From assembly GCA_016193045.1 (NCBI GenBank), contig JACPSW010000032.1, positions 1-42,249 on the forward strand: a stretch of DNA of 42,249 nucleotides. The letters are read 5' to 3'. A program made the translations under genes and the position numbers. Below, piece by piece: positions 6,909 through 14,844 of the stretch. The stretch comes from Candidatus Rokuibacteriota bacterium. Lineage in GTDB: Bacteria; Methylomirabilota; Methylomirabilia; Rokubacteriales; CSP1-6. Within the stretch, counting starts at the first letter, position 1. Each line of letters starts with the position of its first letter. The notes under the pieces are model-generated. The model was not told where the DNA came from. It saw nothing but the letters and a program-made list of their open reading frames with translations, and made no database searches.

Positions 6909-6933
6909 AGACGGCCCCCGGCGACCCTGTCAA
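6904..6933 (-). promoter_or_regulatory. Sigma70-type promoter of the ArsR-SRPBCC operon
   Basis: Minus-strand TTGACA (6933-6928) and TATAGT (6909-6904) are 18 bases apart. The predicted start of transcription falls within a base or two of the ATG at 6896, so the message would be leaderless; no Shine-Dalgarno site is present. The -35 box overlaps the stop codon of the VOC gene. Confidence 0.7.
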
Positions 6934-7331
6934 GCCCCCAGTTGCCCCGCGGCCTGGCGGTAGCCGACGAGCTCGAGCAGATTGCCGTCGGGATCGAGGA
7001 AGTAGAGACAGTCGTGGTCGCCCCAATCGATGGGCGCGTGGTGGGGAATGCCCTCCGCCTTGAACAGATCAAGGGCCCGGCGGAGGTCCTCGTAGGAGAC
7101 CTCGAAGGCGTGGTGGCTCTTGCCGAGCGGGTCTTCGATCTGCTCGAGACCCCCCGGGGAGCGCCCGGGCCGGAGGAAGAGCGCGCAGCTCCCATCCCCG
7201 TAGCGGAGCAGCACCTGGTCGGGGAGGCGCATCCGGACGCTCATACCGAGGAGCCCGGTGTAGAAGCGCTCGGCCCGCTCGAGGTCGGCGACGTCCACCC
7301 CGAAATGGTCGAGCCGCTTGAGCTGGAGCAT
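6930..7331 (-). CDS. VOC-family (glyoxalase/bleomycin-resistance-like) protein
   Basis: 133 residues forming a vicinal-oxygen-chelate fold with two beta-alpha-beta-beta-beta modules: LKRLDHFGVDVADLERAERFYTGLLG first, then SHHAFEVSYEDLRRALDLFKAEG and DCLYFLDPDGNLLELVGY. Histidine and glutamate ligands (LDHFG, SHHAFE, NLLELVG) could bind a divalent metal. The substrate is unknown. The ATG at 7331 overlaps the pncA stop (TGATG), so it is translated from the ilvD-queG-pncA message. The frame is open further upstream, but that part is the shadow of pncA. Confidence 0.8.
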   Translation of the reverse strand: MLQLKRLDHFGVDVADLERAERFYTGLLGMSVRMRLPDQVLLRYGDGSCALFLRPGRSPGGLEQIEDPLGKSHHAFEVSYEDLRRALDLFKAEGIPHHAPIDWGDHDCLYFLDPDGNLLELVGYRQAAGQLGA

Positions 7332-7927
7332 CAGAGGTCGTCGAGAGTCGCGAAGGTGGCGCCGGCGGCGCGCATCTCCTCGATGGCCCGCTCGCCGTCG
7401 CCGGGCTTGACATCCACGGCGCCGATCGCGTCCTGGAGGACGACCACCTGGAATCCCTCGTGAAGCGCATCGAGGGCGGTGGACTTCACGCAGTAGTCGG
7501 TGGCGAGGCCGCCGATGAACAGGCGCTGGATACCGCTCTCGCCGAGACTCACGGCAAAGTCCCGTCCTTCTGCATCCTGCGCCTGAAAGCAGGAATACGC
7601 GTCCTGCTCCGGATTCATCCCTTTGGAGATCATGACCGTTTCGGGGGTCAACGCCAGGTCGGGGTGGAACTCCGCCCCTTTCGTTCCGGCGACGCAGTGG
7701 GGCGGCCACACCCCGCCGTAGGCCTGGAAGTGTTTGGTCACCGGCGGGTGCCAGTCGCGCGAGGCATAAATGGAGGCGTTGAGCTTCCGGAAGCGCTCGA
7801 TGTAGCGGTTGAGGAGCGGCACGACGCGGTCCCCATCGGGGACGGCCAGCGACCCGCCCGGGCAGAAATCGTTCTGGACATCCACGACCACCAGGGCGTC
7901 GTAGGTCGGATCAATCTTTTCCGGCAT
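7331..7927 (-). CDS. pncA: Nicotinamidase
   Basis: 198 residues of the isochorismatase-like hydrolase family, converting nicotinamide to nicotinate for NAD salvage. The catalytic triad is visible: Asp in VVVDVQNDFCPGG, Lys in MISKGMN, and Cys in GGLATDYCVKST. The metal site fits SRDWHPPVTKHF. PHCVAGTKGAEF and DAIGAVD also match nicotinamidases rather than isochorismatases. It overlaps the upstream queG by 17 bases and the downstream VOC gene by one base. Confidence 0.9.
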   Translation of the reverse strand: MPEKIDPTYDALVVVDVQNDFCPGGSLAVPDGDRVVPLLNRYIERFRKLNASIYASRDWHPPVTKHFQAYGGVWPPHCVAGTKGAEFHPDLALTPETVMISKGMNPEQDAYSCFQAQDAEGRDFAVSLGESGIQRLFIGGLATDYCVKSTALDALHEGFQVVVLQDAIGAVDVKPGDGERAIEEMRAAGATFATLDDL

Positions 7928-8969
7928 GGCGCACCATCTCCTCCCCCGCGATCCGGGCGAGCGCCCAGGCGGCGTGCTCGCGGACCAGCGGCTCGGGATC
8001 CGATCGGGCCCGGGTCAGCGCCGGGACCGTCGCGGCGTCTTTTCGGTTTCCGAGGGCCACCGCGGCGTTCCTCAGCAGCCCACGACGTTTGGGCCTCATC
8101 AGGGGCGTCCCGCTGAAGCGCGCTCTGAAATCCTGGTCGGTCATCTCCGGGAGCGACGCAAGCGGCACGGGCTCCGTGGCCGGCATCAGGGCGGGCTCGC
8201 CCGTCACGGGAACCTTCCGGTTCCAGGGGCAAGCCGTCTGGCAGAGATCGCAGCCGAAGACCCACTCCCCCATCGCTTCCCGGAGGTCCTCCGGGATCGC
8301 CCCCCGGTGCTCGATGGTCAGGTACGAGATGCACCGGCGCGCATCCAGCACGTAGGGCGCCACGAACGCCTCCGTCGGACAGGCATCCAAGCAGGCCCGG
8401 CACGTGCCGCACCGATCGGGAAGCGGCCCGTCGAAATCCAGCTCGGCCGTCGTGAGCACGAGGCCGATGAAAAACCAGGAGCCCAGCGCGGGATGGAGAA
8501 GGTTGGTGTTCTTGCCCACCCATCCGAGACCGGCGCGGGCAGCCAGGGCGCGCTCGAGGACGGCGCTCGTGTCCACGGCGGCGCGCGTCCTGACTGCGGG
8601 CCCGCCGGCCTCGCGGATGAACCCGCACAAACGCTCGAGGCGGGGACGCATCAGGTCGTGGTAGTCGCGGCCCCACGCGTACCGGGCCACCGCCGCCCAC
8701 GCCTCGGCGCCGGGCGGATCCCCCTGATAGTAGTTGAGCGCCACGGCGATCACCGAGCGGACTCCGGGGAGAAGACGCCCGGGATCGAGTCGCCCGGCCC
8801 TCCCCCGCTCGAGGTACTTCATCTCCCCCGCGTAGCCGGCGTCGAGCCAGGCCTGGAACGCGCGGCCGTGCTGGGGAGGATCGGCCGGCCCCACAGCCAC
8901 GCGGTCGAAGCCGAGAGCAAGCGCCTGCGCCCTGACAGCCTCCGTCAGCGCCGCGCGCGCGAGGATCAT
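7911..8969 (-). CDS. queG: Epoxyqueuosine reductase
   Basis: 352 residues. QueG reduces epoxyqueuosine to queuosine in tRNA with cobalamin and two 4Fe-4S clusters. Cluster cysteines are seen in CGTCRACLDACPTEAF and in FGCDLCQTACPWNRK, with the RRCISYLTIEHRG segment between them. The N-terminal cobalamin-binding part includes VRSVIAVALNYYQ and AGLGWVGKNTNLLHP. HEAT-like repeats at the C-terminus (LLRNAAVALGNRKD, VREHAAWALARIAG) are the usual tRNA-binding extension. The ATG at 8969 overlaps the stop of the methyltransferase gene (ATGA), which excludes the much longer open frame upstream. Confidence 0.93.
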   Translation of the reverse strand: MILARAALTEAVRAQALALGFDRVAVGPADPPQHGRAFQAWLDAGYAGEMKYLERGRAGRLDPGRLLPGVRSVIAVALNYYQGDPPGAEAWAAVARYAWGRDYHDLMRPRLERLCGFIREAGGPAVRTRAAVDTSAVLERALAARAGLGWVGKNTNLLHPALGSWFFIGLVLTTAELDFDGPLPDRCGTCRACLDACPTEAFVAPYVLDARRCISYLTIEHRGAIPEDLREAMGEWVFGCDLCQTACPWNRKVPVTGEPALMPATEPVPLASLPEMTDQDFRARFSGTPLMRPKRRGLLRNAAVALGNRKDAATVPALTRARSDPEPLVREHAAWALARIAGEEMVRHAGKD

Positions 8970-9592
8970 CGCCGGCGGGCCTTGACGATGAGGCGGCTCC
9001 GCGTCAGGCTGCGGCCGCCCCGTTCCAGGAACTCCACGTACCCCGGCCAGCGCCCGTCGGCCTTCCACTTGTCCTCGAGCCCCGCCGCCGCGGCGAGCCC
9101 GTCCTGGACCGTTCCGAAGCGGGTGACCTCCCGCTCCACCTCCAGGTGCTCGGGGACGAACCCGTTCTCCCGCAGGACGGAGGCGAGGCGTGCCTCGTCG
9201 TAGGCGAAGCGCGAGGGCCTCCCGGTCTCGCGCCACTGATCCACGTGGAAGGCGACGAAGACGAGGCACTCACCGGGTGCGAGCGCGCGGCCGCAGCGGG
9301 CGATGATGGCGTCCGACATGCAGAGGTGGGCGGCGATCAGCTGCGGGGCGAAGGAATCGTACTCGACGGCCTCGGCGTCGGCCACGCTGAACACGGCGTT
9401 TCCGATCCGCTCCGCGGCGGCTCGCCGCCGCGCCTGGACGATGGCGGTCGTGTCTCGATCGATCCCGGTCACGCTCCGGCAGCGCGACGCAATCAGGAAG
9501 GTCAGCCGTCCCGCGCCGCAGCCCACATCGAGGACGACCTTGTCTTTGAGATCTTCCGCCTCCAGGAGAGCGAGGAACTTCGGGCTGACCAT
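8966..9592 (-). CDS. Class I SAM-dependent methyltransferase
   Basis: 208 residues with SAM motif I in VVLDVGCGAGRLTFLIA, motif II acidic residue in GIDRDTTAI and a motif III-like SVADAEAVEYDSFAPQLIAAHL. The C-terminal half carries a helical lid and the ending RSRLIVKARRR. The substrate is not evident. It starts six bases after the ilvD stop with GAGGTGGG as ribosome-binding site, and it overlaps queG by four bases. The link with queG may be only operonic, but a tRNA or small-molecule target cannot be excluded. Confidence 0.8.
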   Translation of the reverse strand: MVSPKFLALLEAEDLKDKVVLDVGCGAGRLTFLIASRCRSVTGIDRDTTAIVQARRRAAAERIGNAVFSVADAEAVEYDSFAPQLIAAHLCMSDAIIARCGRALAPGECLVFVAFHVDQWRETGRPSRFAYDEARLASVLRENGFVPEHLEVEREVTRFGTVQDGLAAAAGLEDKWKADGRWPGYVEFLERGGRSLTRSRLIVKARRR

Positions 9593-9598
9593 CCCACC

Positions 9599-11272
9599 TC
9601 AGCCCGTGACCGCCCCCTCGGAGGCCGAGGAAACCAGGCGCGCATACTTGGCCATGGCGCCCCTCGTGTACCGGGGCCTAGGCGGCTTCACCGCGCGCAG
9701 GCGCTTCTTGATCTCGCCGGGAGAGAGCTCGGCGTCCAGCCGGCGCCGCTTCACGTCGATGACGATCGGGTCCCCGCTCTTGAGCGCGGCGATGGGGCCC
9801 CTGTCGGCCGCCTCCGGCACGATGTGGGCGATCATGAATCCGTGGGTCGCGCCGGAGAAGCGCCCGTCGGTCATGAGCGCCACCGAGTCGGCCAGCCCGG
9901 CGCCGTGGAGCGCGCCCGTGACCGCCAGCATCTCGCGCATCCCGGGCCCGCCCTTGGGTCCCTCGTAACGGATCACGATCACGTCACCGGCCTTGACCCT
10001 GCCCTTCTTCACGGCGGCGAAGGCGTCCTCCTCTCGGTCGAAGACGCGGGCGGGCCCGCGGTGAACCAGCTTCTCATGGCCAGCCAGCTTGATCACGCAC
10101 CCTCCCGGCGCGAGGTTCCCTTTCAGAATCGCCATCCCGCCCGTCGGCTTCAGCGGCGATGAGAGCGGGCGGATGACCTGCTGGCCCGGCTCCTCGCGGG
10201 CCGCGCGGGCCTCCTCCCCGACGCTCCTCCCGGTCACGGTCTTCTCACCGGGGTGGAGGATCCCGGCATCCAGGAGCCGCTTGGCCACCACCGCCATCCC
10301 ACCGGCCTTGTACATCTCCGGCGCGGTGAACCGCCCCCACGGCTTGAGGTCGGCCAGCAGCGGGGTCTTGCGCGAGATGCGGTCGAAGTCCTCGATGGAG
10401 AGCCTGACGCCGGCCTCCCGCGCCACCGCCAGGAGGTGCAGCACGGCGTTGGTCGAGCCCCCCGTCGCCATCACCCCCGCGATCGCGTTCTCCAGCGCCT
10501 TGCGGCTGATGATCTGCCGCGGGGTCACCCCCTTCCGGAGCAGGTCCATGACCAGCCGGCCGCACGCGAAGGCGACCTCATCCTTCCTGGGATCCACGGC
10601 CGGGACGCCGTTGAACCCCATCGGGGAGATTCCGAGCATCTCGAAGGCCGTGGACATGGTGTTCGCGGTGAACTGGCCGCCGCAGGCTCCCTCGCCGGGG
10701 CAGGCGCGGTTCTCGACCTCCTTGAGCTCGGCCGCGCTCATCTTCCCCGAGTTGAACGCCCCCACCGCCTCGAAGACATCCTGAATGGTCAGGCGACGCC
10801 CCTGATACTCCCCGTACATGATGGACCCCCCGTAGAGCATGAGGCCGGGAAGGTCGAGTCGCGCCAGCGCCATGACCATCGCGGGGATCGTCTTGTCGCA
10901 GCCGGAGATGCCGACCACCGCGTCGAAGAGGTGGCCGCGGGTGACCAGCTCCACGGCGTCGGCGACGTTCTCCCGGCTGATCAGGGAGGCCTTCATCCCC
11001 TCCGTGCCCATGGCGATCCCGTCGGTGACCGTGATCGTGTTGAACTCGATGGGCGTCCCGCCCGCGCCGCGGACTCCCTCCTTCACCTTTTCGGCCAGCT
11101 TCCGGTGGTTGAAGTTGCACGGCGTCACCTCGATCCAGCAGTGGGCGACGCCGACCAGCGGCCGGGCCAGGTCCTCGTCGGTGAAGCCGATCGCCTTCAG
11201 CATGGCCCGGGCCGGCGCGCGGTCGGGCCCCTCGAGGAGCGTGCGGCTCTTGTGGCGGGGATCGAACGTCAT
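9599..11272 (-). CDS. ilvD: Dihydroxy-acid dehydratase
   Basis: 557 residues, the full family length. It dehydrates 2,3-dihydroxy-isovalerate and -methylvalerate in branched-chain amino acid synthesis with an Fe-S cluster. Cluster cysteines are in [22 protein letters not shown] and [16 protein letters not shown]; the last is the IlvD/Edd signature. The C-terminal signature [23 protein letters not shown] is also intact. The ribosome-binding site AAGGAGGC lies before the ATG. It opens the ilvD-methyltransferase-queG-pncA-VOC operon and is divergent from the YkoP-like gene, only 12 bases away. Confidence 0.96.
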   Translation of the reverse strand: MTFDPRHKSRTLLEGPDRAPARAMLKAIGFTDEDLARPLVGVAHCWIEVTPCNFNHRKLAEKVKEGVRGAGGTPIEFNTITVTDGIAMGTEGMKASLISRENVADAVELVTRGHLFDAVVGISGCDKTIPAMVMALARLDLPGLMLYGGSIMYGEYQGRRLTIQDVFEAVGAFNSGKMSAAELKEVENRACPGEGACGGQFTANTMSTAFEMLGISPMGFNGVPAVDPRKDEVAFACGRLVMDLLRKGVTPRQIISRKALENAIAGVMATGGSTNAVLHLLAVAREAGVRLSIEDFDRISRKTPLLADLKPWGRFTAPEMYKAGGMAVVAKRLLDAGILHPGEKTVTGRSVGEEARAAREEPGQQVIRPLSSPLKPTGGMAILKGNLAPGGCVIKLAGHEKLVHRGPARVFDREEDAFAAVKKGRVKAGDVIVIRYEGPKGGPGMREMLAVTGALHGAGLADSVALMTDGRFSGATHGFMIAHIVPEAADRGPIAALKSGDPIVIDVKRRRLDAELSPGEIKKRLRAVKPPRPRYTRGAMAKYARLVSSASEGAVTG

Positions 11273-11284
11273 AGAAGCCTCCTT

Positions 11285-11941
11285 ATGCCAGGCGCGATGC
11301 GAGTCGCGGTCATTCTAGCCCATGCCTTGACCGACTTCCAGCGGCCGTGGGAGAGTGGGGGCGTGCTCCGGCTCCTGATGCGCGTCTCCGACTTCGCCTA
11401 CCGGTGGCTCCACGGGCTCACCGATGCCGCGTCCGCCGTGGGCCCAATCCTGCGCGTGCGAGTGACGCGCCACCGCGGGCGGCCGTTCACCCTGGGCGAC
11501 GGCACCCCCGTCCGGCGGGGAGACCGGATCGGGGACTTCCACCTGGACAACGAGCGCATGGTCGCCCTTCACGCCGGCGGCCGGCGATCCCGCTGGGCCG
11601 GCCTCGCCTTTCGCCGGGCGTTTCACGCCTCTCTGGCGGCCCTGGCGGAGCAGACGCTGACGGCGCCGCGCTACCAGGGGGTCCGGGCGTTCACCACGAC
11701 AACCATCTTCCACGAGGGGACGGACCTGATGGGCTTCGAGGCGCGTCCTCTCTCCCGCCGCTTCGTCGCCCGGCTCGTGGCGGCCTACGAGCGCTCGCTC
11801 ATCACCCACTTCCATCCGTTGGGGAAGCAACGGCCCGGTCGCTTCCGCTTCGGGGAAGCCCGGCGGATCTGGATCTCACGGGAGGAGCTGGTCCGCCGCT
11901 ACGCGGGGGAGAGGAGCTCGGCGAGGGGCACGCACGCGTAA
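11285..11941 (+). CDS. YkoP-like protein of a lipid/polysaccharide cluster
   Basis: About 218 residues if started at ATG 11285; GTG at 11363 is an alternative that begins where the conserved part starts ([19 protein letters not shown]). The core has [24 protein letters not shown], typical of the YkoP-like domain, and [21 protein letters not shown], then MGFEARPL. Its function is not established. In Bacillus, ykoP neighbours a glycolipid-type glycosyltransferase; here it faces a polysaccharide deacetylase and an MGDG-synthase-like enzyme, so a role in envelope lipid or glycan metabolism is likely. It overlaps the deacetylase gene tail-to-tail by 43 bases. Confidence 0.65.
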   Translation: MPGAMRVAVILAHALTDFQRPWESGGVLRLLMRVSDFAYRWLHGLTDAASAVGPILRVRVTRHRGRPFTLGDGTPVRRGDRIGDFHLDNERMVALHAGGRRSRWAGLAFRRAFHASLAALAEQTLTAPRYQGVRAFTTTTIFHEGTDLMGFEARPLSRRFVARLVAAYERSLITHFHPLGKQRPGRFRFGEARRIWISREELVRRYAGERSSARGTHA

Positions 11942-12588
11942 CCGGCGGCGCGCAGGCCCTCCAGCATCGAAGGGAGCGCGTCGAGCAGCCGCCCCGGAGC
12001 GCCCCGCACGCCCTCAGCGTCGTGGAGGTCCACGATCGTCCCCGGGCCGATCCCGCGGAGAACCCGCGAAGCCATTTTCTCGGAAGCGACGGGCCTCAGG
12101 CCCTCGGGCTGAAGGGACCACAGCACGCACGGGGTGCGGAGCCTCCCGAGCGTCGGGAAGACGGCCAGGTTCACCATGCCCCAGGGCGGACGGAAGAACC
12201 GCGGCGGGCGGCCGGTCAGGCCGGCGATCGCTTCGTGAGCGCGCGCGATCTCTCGCTCCGTCCTGCGCGGGCCGCACAGCCACAGGTTGGCGTGAGACCA
12301 GGTGTGGTTTTCGACCTCGTGCCCACGGGCCACCATCTCCCGAACCAGGTCCGGCGCGCGGGCCGCCCGCTCTCCCACGACGAAGAACGTCGCCCGCGCT
12401 CCCGCGTCCCCGAGGAGGTCCAGCACCTTCGGCGTGTACACCGGGTCGGGACCGTCGTCGAAGGTCAGCGCCACGCGTCGAGCGCCCCGCGGTCCCCGGC
12501 GGATCGCCGTCAGCGCGAGCGCGTGGGCGCCCGGCGCATACGCCCCCCAGAGGAGACCGGGCAGCACCCAGAGCGGAACCCGGCTCAC
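11899..12588 (-). CDS. Polysaccharide deacetylase (NodB/CE4 domain)
   Basis: 229 residues from GTG 12588, which overlaps the glycosyltransferase stop (GTGA). An N-terminal hydrophobic segment (VPLWVLPGLLWGAYAPGAHAL) may be a signal or anchor. The NodB motifs are clear: TFDDGPDPVYT (metal-binding Asp pair), HEVENHTWSHANL with the HxxxH pair, RFFRPPWGMVN, and IVDLHDAEG near the end. It should remove acetyl groups from an N-acetylated sugar in the envelope. The linked glycosyltransferase and YkoP-like genes suggest a glycolipid substrate rather than peptidoglycan; that is inference. Confidence 0.88.
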   Translation of the reverse strand: MSRVPLWVLPGLLWGAYAPGAHALALTAIRRGPRGARRVALTFDDGPDPVYTPKVLDLLGDAGARATFFVVGERAARAPDLVREMVARGHEVENHTWSHANLWLCGPRRTEREIARAHEAIAGLTGRPPRFFRPPWGMVNLAVFPTLGRLRTPCVLWSLQPEGLRPVASEKMASRVLRGIGPGTIVDLHDAEGVRGAPGRLLDALPSMLEGLRAAGYACVPLAELLSPA

Positions 12589-13730
12589 GAGGCGGCCTCC
12601 CTCAGCCGCGCGGGCTTCCCCAGGAGCGATTCCACCACGAGGTCGGCGGCCAGCGGGTGGCGCGCGCGGCGGACGTTCTCGCGGAGGCTCCGGAGCACGG
12701 AGGGATCGTCGAAGGGGCGAAAGATCGCCTCGCGGAGCTCGCCCCGGGACTTGGCGACGAGGGCCACCCCGACGGCCGTGGCGAAGCGCTCGTTCCTCGC
12801 CTCCTGCCCGGGGAGCGAACCGAAAAAGACGATGGGAAGCTCCGCCGCCATGGCCTCCGCCAGCGTGACGCCGCCCGCCTTCGTCACGAGCAGGTCCGCC
12901 GCGGCCATGAACTGCCGCACCGACTCCGTGTAGCCGAAGACGCGGAACTGACCCTCGCGCCCGCGGCAGAGGTGACGGAGGCGCTCCACGAACCCCTCGC
13001 CGCGCCCCGCCACGACCAGGGCCTGGAAGGAGCGCTCCTTCTCCAGCAGCACCCGCACCGCCCCCTCGACCCCTCCCAGGCTTCCCTGCCCGCCGCCCAT
13101 CACCAGGAAGACGGGGAGCCTGGCGGAGAGCCCGAGGGCGAGCCGAGCGGCCGACTTGTCGAGGGGGCGCGAGAACCCCTCGTCCACCGGCACCCCGGAG
13201 ACGACCACGCGGTCCCGGGGGACCCCGTGGGCGAACACGTCGTTGGCGATCTCCTCGGAAGGCACGAAATAGCGGTCCACCTGCTCGAAGATCCACTGGG
13301 TGTGGGCCACGAAGTCGGTGAAGACCGTGGCATGGAAGTGCCGGCTGAGCCCGCGCTTCCGGAGCTCGCAGAGCGCCGCCGCGGGAGTGGCGTGGACCGT
13401 CACGACCAGATCAGGACCGTTTGCGTCGAGGAGCCTCTTGAGCTTCCCCGTCCCGAGCCTGTTGACCCCCAGCAGGAGCCGGGAGGTCGTGGGGATCTGG
13501 TCGCCCAGCCAGTAGGCCATCCCCCAGAGGGGCGAGGCGTGACGCAGGATCCAGTAGTACAGGGCCTGGCTGGCGCTGTCGAAGGCCGGGTGAACCAGCT
13601 CCCGGAAGTGGTCAACGACCGTGGGCCGGGCGCCCGCCCGGCGGAACGCAGCCGCAAGCACCTGGGCGGCGCGATGGTGGCCCCAGCCGTAGCTGGCGGT
13701 GAGGATGAGCACGCGGGCGGCAGCTGCCAT
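12585..13730 (-). CDS. MGDG-synthase-like glycosyltransferase (GT28 type)
   Basis: 381 residues, two Rossmann-like domains. The N-terminal TASYGWGHHRAAQVLAAAF, followed by VVDHFRELVHPAFDSASQALYYWIL, matches the lipid-binding domain of monogalactosyldiacylglycerol synthase and UgtP/YkoN proteins. The C-terminal nucleotide-sugar domain has VMGGGQGSLGGVEGAV, RVFGYTESVRQFMAAADLLVTKAGGVTLAEA and PGQEARNE. It would transfer a sugar from a nucleotide donor to diacylglycerol or a similar lipid at the membrane. It overlaps the deacetylase gene by four bases and follows the MaoC genes after 36 bases. Confidence 0.85.
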   Translation of the reverse strand: MAAAARVLILTASYGWGHHRAAQVLAAAFRRAGARPTVVDHFRELVHPAFDSASQALYYWILRHASPLWGMAYWLGDQIPTTSRLLLGVNRLGTGKLKRLLDANGPDLVVTVHATPAAALCELRKRGLSRHFHATVFTDFVAHTQWIFEQVDRYFVPSEEIANDVFAHGVPRDRVVVSGVPVDEGFSRPLDKSAARLALGLSARLPVFLVMGGGQGSLGGVEGAVRVLLEKERSFQALVVAGRGEGFVERLRHLCRGREGQFRVFGYTESVRQFMAAADLLVTKAGGVTLAEAMAAELPIVFFGSLPGQEARNERFATAVGVALVAKSRGELREAIFRPFDDPSVLRSLRENVRRARHPLAADLVVESLLGKPARLREAAS

Positions 13731-13766
13731 GGCGAGACCCCCGCTGGTCGGTTTCGGCTGAGCCTA

Positions 13767-14204
13767 TCACTTCCGCGCACGCTTGGCTACGAGCAGCGTC
13801 AGGCGCCCCGACTGCACGACCTCCCCGCGCTGGTTCAGGATCTCCCGCTCCTCCACCACCACGCCGCCGTCCTTCATCGAGCGCTTGGCCACGGTGCGGG
13901 AGCGGCTCCGGATGGTGTCGCCGAGGCGGAGCGGGAGCGCGAACGTCCACTCGAAGCCCATGAAGGCCAGGATGGCGAGCGGCGGCTGGGGCGCCCGCCA
14001 GCCGAGGCCGGAGGAGAGGCAGATCGGGAGGAGATCGGGAACCGCCCGTCCCCCGCCCTCGGAGCGGTGGGAGGCCACCTCGTCAGTGCTTCGCGGCTCC
14101 CATTCGCCCGTGAGGCCGGCGTATCCGACCACGTGAGCTTCCGTCAGCGTGAGGGCCGGGGTCTCCAGCGGCTCGCCCACCACCACGTCCTCGAAGTAGA
14201 ACAC
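13767..14204 (-). CDS. MaoC-like hot-dog protein lacking the usual catalytic residues
   Basis: 145 residues from a GTG at 14204, five bases after the upstream MaoC stop. It keeps the hot-dog outline (FYFEDVVVGEPLETPALTLTEAHVV, GFEWTFALPLRLGDTIRS, ILNQRGEVVQSGRLTLLV). The active loop, usually SGDxNPxHxD, reads TGEWEPRSTDEV, so the catalytic Asp and His are absent. The family motif IAHG is also missing. It probably serves as a structural partner of the intact MaoC protein encoded just upstream, as in heterodimeric hydratases. The substrate acyl-CoA is unknown. Confidence 0.75.
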   Translation of the reverse strand: MFYFEDVVVGEPLETPALTLTEAHVVGYAGLTGEWEPRSTDEVASHRSEGGGRAVPDLLPICLSSGLGWRAPQPPLAILAFMGFEWTFALPLRLGDTIRSRSRTVAKRSMKDGGVVVEEREILNQRGEVVQSGRLTLLVAKRARK

Positions 14205-14209
14205 GGAGG

Positions 14210-14662
14210 TCAGCGAGGCCGGCGCTCCACCATGACGTCGGTCTCCCCCTCCTGGACCACCTCGCCCTTCTGGTTCAGCACCTGGCGCTGGAGGGTGATG
14301 ATCCCGCGGTCCGGCTTCGCCGTGTCGCGCTTCTCGAGTACCTTGGCCCGGACGGTGATCGTGTCGCCGATCTTGATCGGGCCCTTGAACTTCCACCGGA
14401 GGCCGAGAAACGCGATGGTCGCGAAGGGGCGCATGCCGCGCGTCAGGAGCCCGGACTGGATGGCCAGCCCCAGCAGGCCGTGAGCGATCCGCTCCCCGAA
14501 GATGGAGGTCTTCATGAACTCGGCGTCCGTGTGCAGGACGTTGTAATCCCCCGACAGGCCGGCGAAGATCACGATGTCCGCCTCGGTGACGGTCCGCCCG
14601 GGCGAGAGGTACTCTTCTCCCACCTGGATCTCGTCGAAGTAGCGCCGCTCCTCCCCCGCCAT
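14210..14662 (-). CDS. MaoC-family (R)-specific enoyl-CoA hydratase-like protein
   Basis: 150 residues. The hydratase-2 motif is intact: FAGLSGDYNVLHTDAEFMKT followed by FGERIAHGLLGLAIQSGL, with Asp and His in the catalytic positions. It ends VLNQKGEVVQEGETDVMV. It should hydrate a trans-2-enoyl thioester or act in a related dehydration. It is the first gene of the run leading to the lipid glycosyltransferase and deacetylase, and it is paired with a degenerate paralogue, which suggests an A/B heterocomplex. Confidence 0.88.
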   Translation of the reverse strand: MAGEERRYFDEIQVGEEYLSPGRTVTEADIVIFAGLSGDYNVLHTDAEFMKTSIFGERIAHGLLGLAIQSGLLTRGMRPFATIAFLGLRWKFKGPIKIGDTITVRAKVLEKRDTAKPDRGIITLQRQVLNQKGEVVQEGETDVMVERRPR

Positions 14663-14754
14663 ATGCCCCTCCTGTTGTCTCGTTCACTCTCGGCCCTGCC
14701 CCGGCCAGGCCGCCATAGGATAGCACGGAGCGCAGAGGCCCCCCGGGCTCCGGC

Positions 14755-14782
14755 TTGAAGAAGGCCGGGGCTGTGGTATTCT
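14755..14782 (+). promoter_or_regulatory. Putative promoter of the TRAP substrate-binding gene
   Basis: TTGAAG (14755-14760) and TATTCT (14777-14782) are separated by 16 bases, about 60 bases upstream of the dctP-like ATG. It fits a sigma70-type promoter in the divergent space between the MaoC and dctP-like genes. No operator symmetry is evident. Confidence 0.45.
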
Positions 14783-14844
14783 CGGGCCGCTATCGGCATG
14801 GGTCTTCCGGAGTCTCAGGACAACCAGACATAGAGGAGGGGGTC

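Noticed and set aside
10253..11284. N-terminal extension of the YkoP-like frame across ilvD
   Set aside because: It lies antisense to ilvD, and YkoP-like similarity begins only after 11285.
12657..14483. 608-codon plus-strand frame over the glycosyltransferase and MaoC genes
   Set aside because: Shadow of high-G+C genes on the other strand; no domain recognised.
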